Positions 62,572-64,000 of a stretch of 64,000 nucleotides of DNA are shown here, in pieces. Every line of letters begins with the position of its first letter. Position 1 is the first letter of the stretch. The stretch is from contig NZ_CANKYH010000007.1 in NCBI RefSeq assembly GCF_947487915.1, forward strand, positions 124,001 to 188,000. Direction: 5' to 3'. The DNA comes from an uncultured Serinicoccus sp. (GTDB taxonomy: Bacteria > Actinomycetota > Actinomycetes > Actinomycetales > Dermatophilaceae). Below the pieces are notes generated by a model that was given only the letters and a program-made list of their open reading frames with translations, did no database searches and was not told the origin of the DNA. Position numbers and translations under genes: made by a program.

Positions 62572-64000
62572 TCAGGGCAGGAAGATCCCGTTGCCCGGCC
62601 CGAGCGGCAGGTCGAAGAAGTACCAGATACCGACGAGCGTGGCCCAGGACACCCAGAACGGCACGACGAAGACGATGAGCCGGGCGATGACGGTGCCCAG
62701 CCCGGCGTCCGGCTCGTAGCGGCGCAGCAGCCCCAGGATGACGATCATGTAGGGGTTCAGCGGGGTGACGATCTGCGTGGCGGAGTCACCGACCCGGAAG
62801 GCGGCCTGGGTGAACGCCGGCTCCAGCCCGATGAGCGCGAACATCGGCACGAAGACCGCCGCCATGATCGTCCACATCGAGGACCCGGACACGATGAAGA
62901 GGTTGAGGCAGGAGGCGAGCAGGATGAAGCCGAGCACCGCCGGGAAACCGGTGAGACCGCTGGCCTCGAGCCCGGCCGCCCCGTTGACCGCGATCCACGC
63001 CCCGATCCCGGTCCAGTTGAACAGCGCGATGAACTGCCCCAGCACGAAGGCCAGGATGAGGAAGCTCATCATGTCCTTCACCGCCGAGCTCATCATCCGC
63101 ACGACGTCGCTCATGCCCGACACGGTGCCGACGACGCGCCCGTAGACCACGCCCATGGTCATGAAGTAGGCGAAGACCAGGAACACGATCGAGTCGAGCA
63201 GCGGGGAGCTCGGCAGGAAACCGCCCTCCTCGTTGCGCCACGGTGAGGCCGGCACCAGCAGCGCCGCCAGCACGACCACGGTGAGCACCCCGGCCGCTGC
63301 CAGGGACCACCACAGCCCCCGCGTCTCGACGGCCGACAGCTCGGGGTCCACGGTGTCGCCGGAGGTGTCGGCGTCGTTCGGCGCCTCGACGTCGACCGCC
63401 TGGTCACCCCGGGCGGAGCGGCCCTGGCCGTCCTCGTCCTGCGAGGCCTGCGCAGAGCCGGCCCCGCCCCGCTCCCCGGCCGCGGCCTCCTCACCGGCGT
63501 CGACCTGCGCGGTCGGCACGTCCTGCTTGACCATCCGTGGCTCGAGGATCCGGTCGATGATGAAGCCGCACACCATGCCCAGCAGCAGGGCCGCGACGAC
63601 GTTGAAGTAGTAGTTGGAGACGGGGTTGACCGGCGTGGTCTCGATCCCCGGCAGCGACTCCATCACCCCCGTCGTGATGCCGGCGAAGAGCGCGTCCAGC
63701 GACGTGGGCACCAGCGCGGTCGAGTAGCCGGCGCCCACCGCGGCGAAGCCGCCGAGCAGCCCGGCGACCGGGTGCCGCCCCGCCGCCTTGAAGACCAGCG
63801 CGGCCAGCGGCGGGATGATGATGAAGGCCGAGTCGGCCATGACGGAGCCGGTCACGCCGACGATGCCGACGACATACGGCAGCATCCACCGCGGCGCCGA
63901 GCCGAAGGACTTGCGCACCACCGCCGCGAGCATGCCGGTCTTCTCGGCCACGCCGACGGCCAGCAGGATGGTGAGCACCGTCTGCAGCGGGGGGAAGCCG
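62572..64000 (-). CDS. AbgT-family transporter, partial (5' end missing)
   Basis: The last 476 codons of an integral membrane protein; the N terminus is beyond the right edge. GSVMADSAFIIIPPLAALVF, VPTSLDALFAGITTGV, NYYFNVVAALLLGMVCG and DSATQIVTPLNPYMIVIL are the conserved blocks of the AbgT (p-aminobenzoyl-glutamate transporter/antimetabolite exporter) family. A long acidic insert of about 70 residues (EEAAAGERGGAGSAQASQ and onward) sits in a cytoplasmic loop and is unusually hydrophilic for the family. It could import p-aminobenzoyl-glutamate or export sulfonamide-like compounds. Confidence 0.9.
   Translation of the reverse strand, partial: GFPPLQTVLTILLAVGVAEKTGMLAAVVRKSFGSAPRWMLPYVVGIVGVTGSVMADSAFIIIPPLAALVFKAAGRHPVAGLLGGFAAVGAGYSTALVPTSLDALFAGITTGVMESLPGIETTPVNPVSNYYFNVVAALLLGMVCGFIIDRILEPRMVKQDVPTAQVDAGEEAAAGERGGAGSAQASQDEDGQGRSARGDQAVDVEAPNDADTSGDTVDPELSAVETRGLWWSLAAAGVLTVVVLAALLVPASPWRNEEGGFLPSSPLLDSIVFLVFAYFMTMGVVYGRVVGTVSGMSDVVRMMSSAVKDMMSFLILAFVLGQFIALFNWTGIGAWIAVNGAAGLEASGLTGFPAVLGFILLASCLNLFIVSGSSMWTIMAAVFVPMFALIGLEPAFTQAAFRVGDSATQIVTPLNPYMIVILGLLRRYEPDAGLGTVIARLIVFVVPFWVSWATLVGIWYFFDLPLGPGNGIFLP

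Overview
The window is chromosomal DNA of a very GC-rich Gram-positive actinobacterium. The GC content looks above 70 percent, and codons end almost always in G or C. Evidence for an actinobacterium: menaquinone biosynthesis genes, a WXG100 secreted-type protein, a stand-alone groEL with CIRCE operators and a GGM-rich tail, DUF3263, DUF4031, an XPB-type helicase with its helicase-associated partner, HelD, and many start codons sitting 6-8 bases behind a TANNNT -10 box (leaderless promoters). The style resembles Intrasporangiaceae/Ornithinimicrobium relatives, but that placement is inference. No rRNA, tRNA, insertion sequence, prophage or CRISPR array is visible. The region reads as core genome rather than an island.

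Layout: 1-10.4 kb carries menaquinone genes (geranylgeranyl-reductase-like MenJ candidate, menG, menF, menD) mixed with a DUF294/CBS protein coupled to a DEDD exonuclease, an MFS transporter with a GNAT gene, and an Eis-like acetyltransferase. 10.4-22.7 kb holds an FGGY kinase, the helicase-associated WYL-like protein, an acyltransferase-3/SGNH membrane protein, an M13 metallopeptidase, a NUDIX hydrolase, an ABC exporter pair and HMG-CoA lyase. 22.9-26.6 kb is a complete riboflavin operon (ribD-ribE-ribBA-ribH) under an FMN riboswitch. 26.9-34.2 kb has the XPB helicase, a response regulator-histidine kinase-HtrA protease operon arranged like mycobacterial mprA-mprB-pepD, and an ABC-F ATPase. 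34.4-42.3 kb contains a two-gene sulfolipid (SQDG) operon, a divergent NRAMP-like transporter, a thiamine-binding MTH1187 protein, HelD and a family 2 glycosyltransferase. 42.4-56.4 kb has small metabolic and stress genes, groEL, a universal stress protein coupled to a sodium:solute symporter, formate-THF ligase, ung, an SGNH hydrolase and an HpcH/HpaI aldolase. 56.5-62.5 kb holds a molybdate transport operon (HTH-TOBE regulator, modA, modB, modC), an acyl-CoA dehydrogenase with a short-chain dehydrogenase, and two small membrane proteins. A truncated AbgT-family transporter closes the window.

Most operons are tightly packed, with ATGA, GTGA or TGATG stop/start overlaps that imply translational coupling. 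The unusual content is in the non-coding DNA. Four separate loci carry tandem arrays of one 32-bp repeat (about 16 copies, exactly 32-bp period, one array in reverse orientation). Three of these arrays abut a promoter (XPB helicase, NRAMP-like transporter, HelD). A second family with a shared 40-bp core sits between two convergent gene pairs. A third is a duplicated, hairpin-rich element of about 110 bp, and a fourth is a 51-bp tandem repeat containing a GTTCACGTGAAC palindrome. Several very strong inverted repeats close convergent gene pairs. Overlying everything, the octamer GGTATGCC (or its complement GGCATACC) occurs roughly 45-50 times by eye, far above expectation for this base composition. 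It occurs in both orientations and in all reading frames, often forcing rare TAT or ATA codons.
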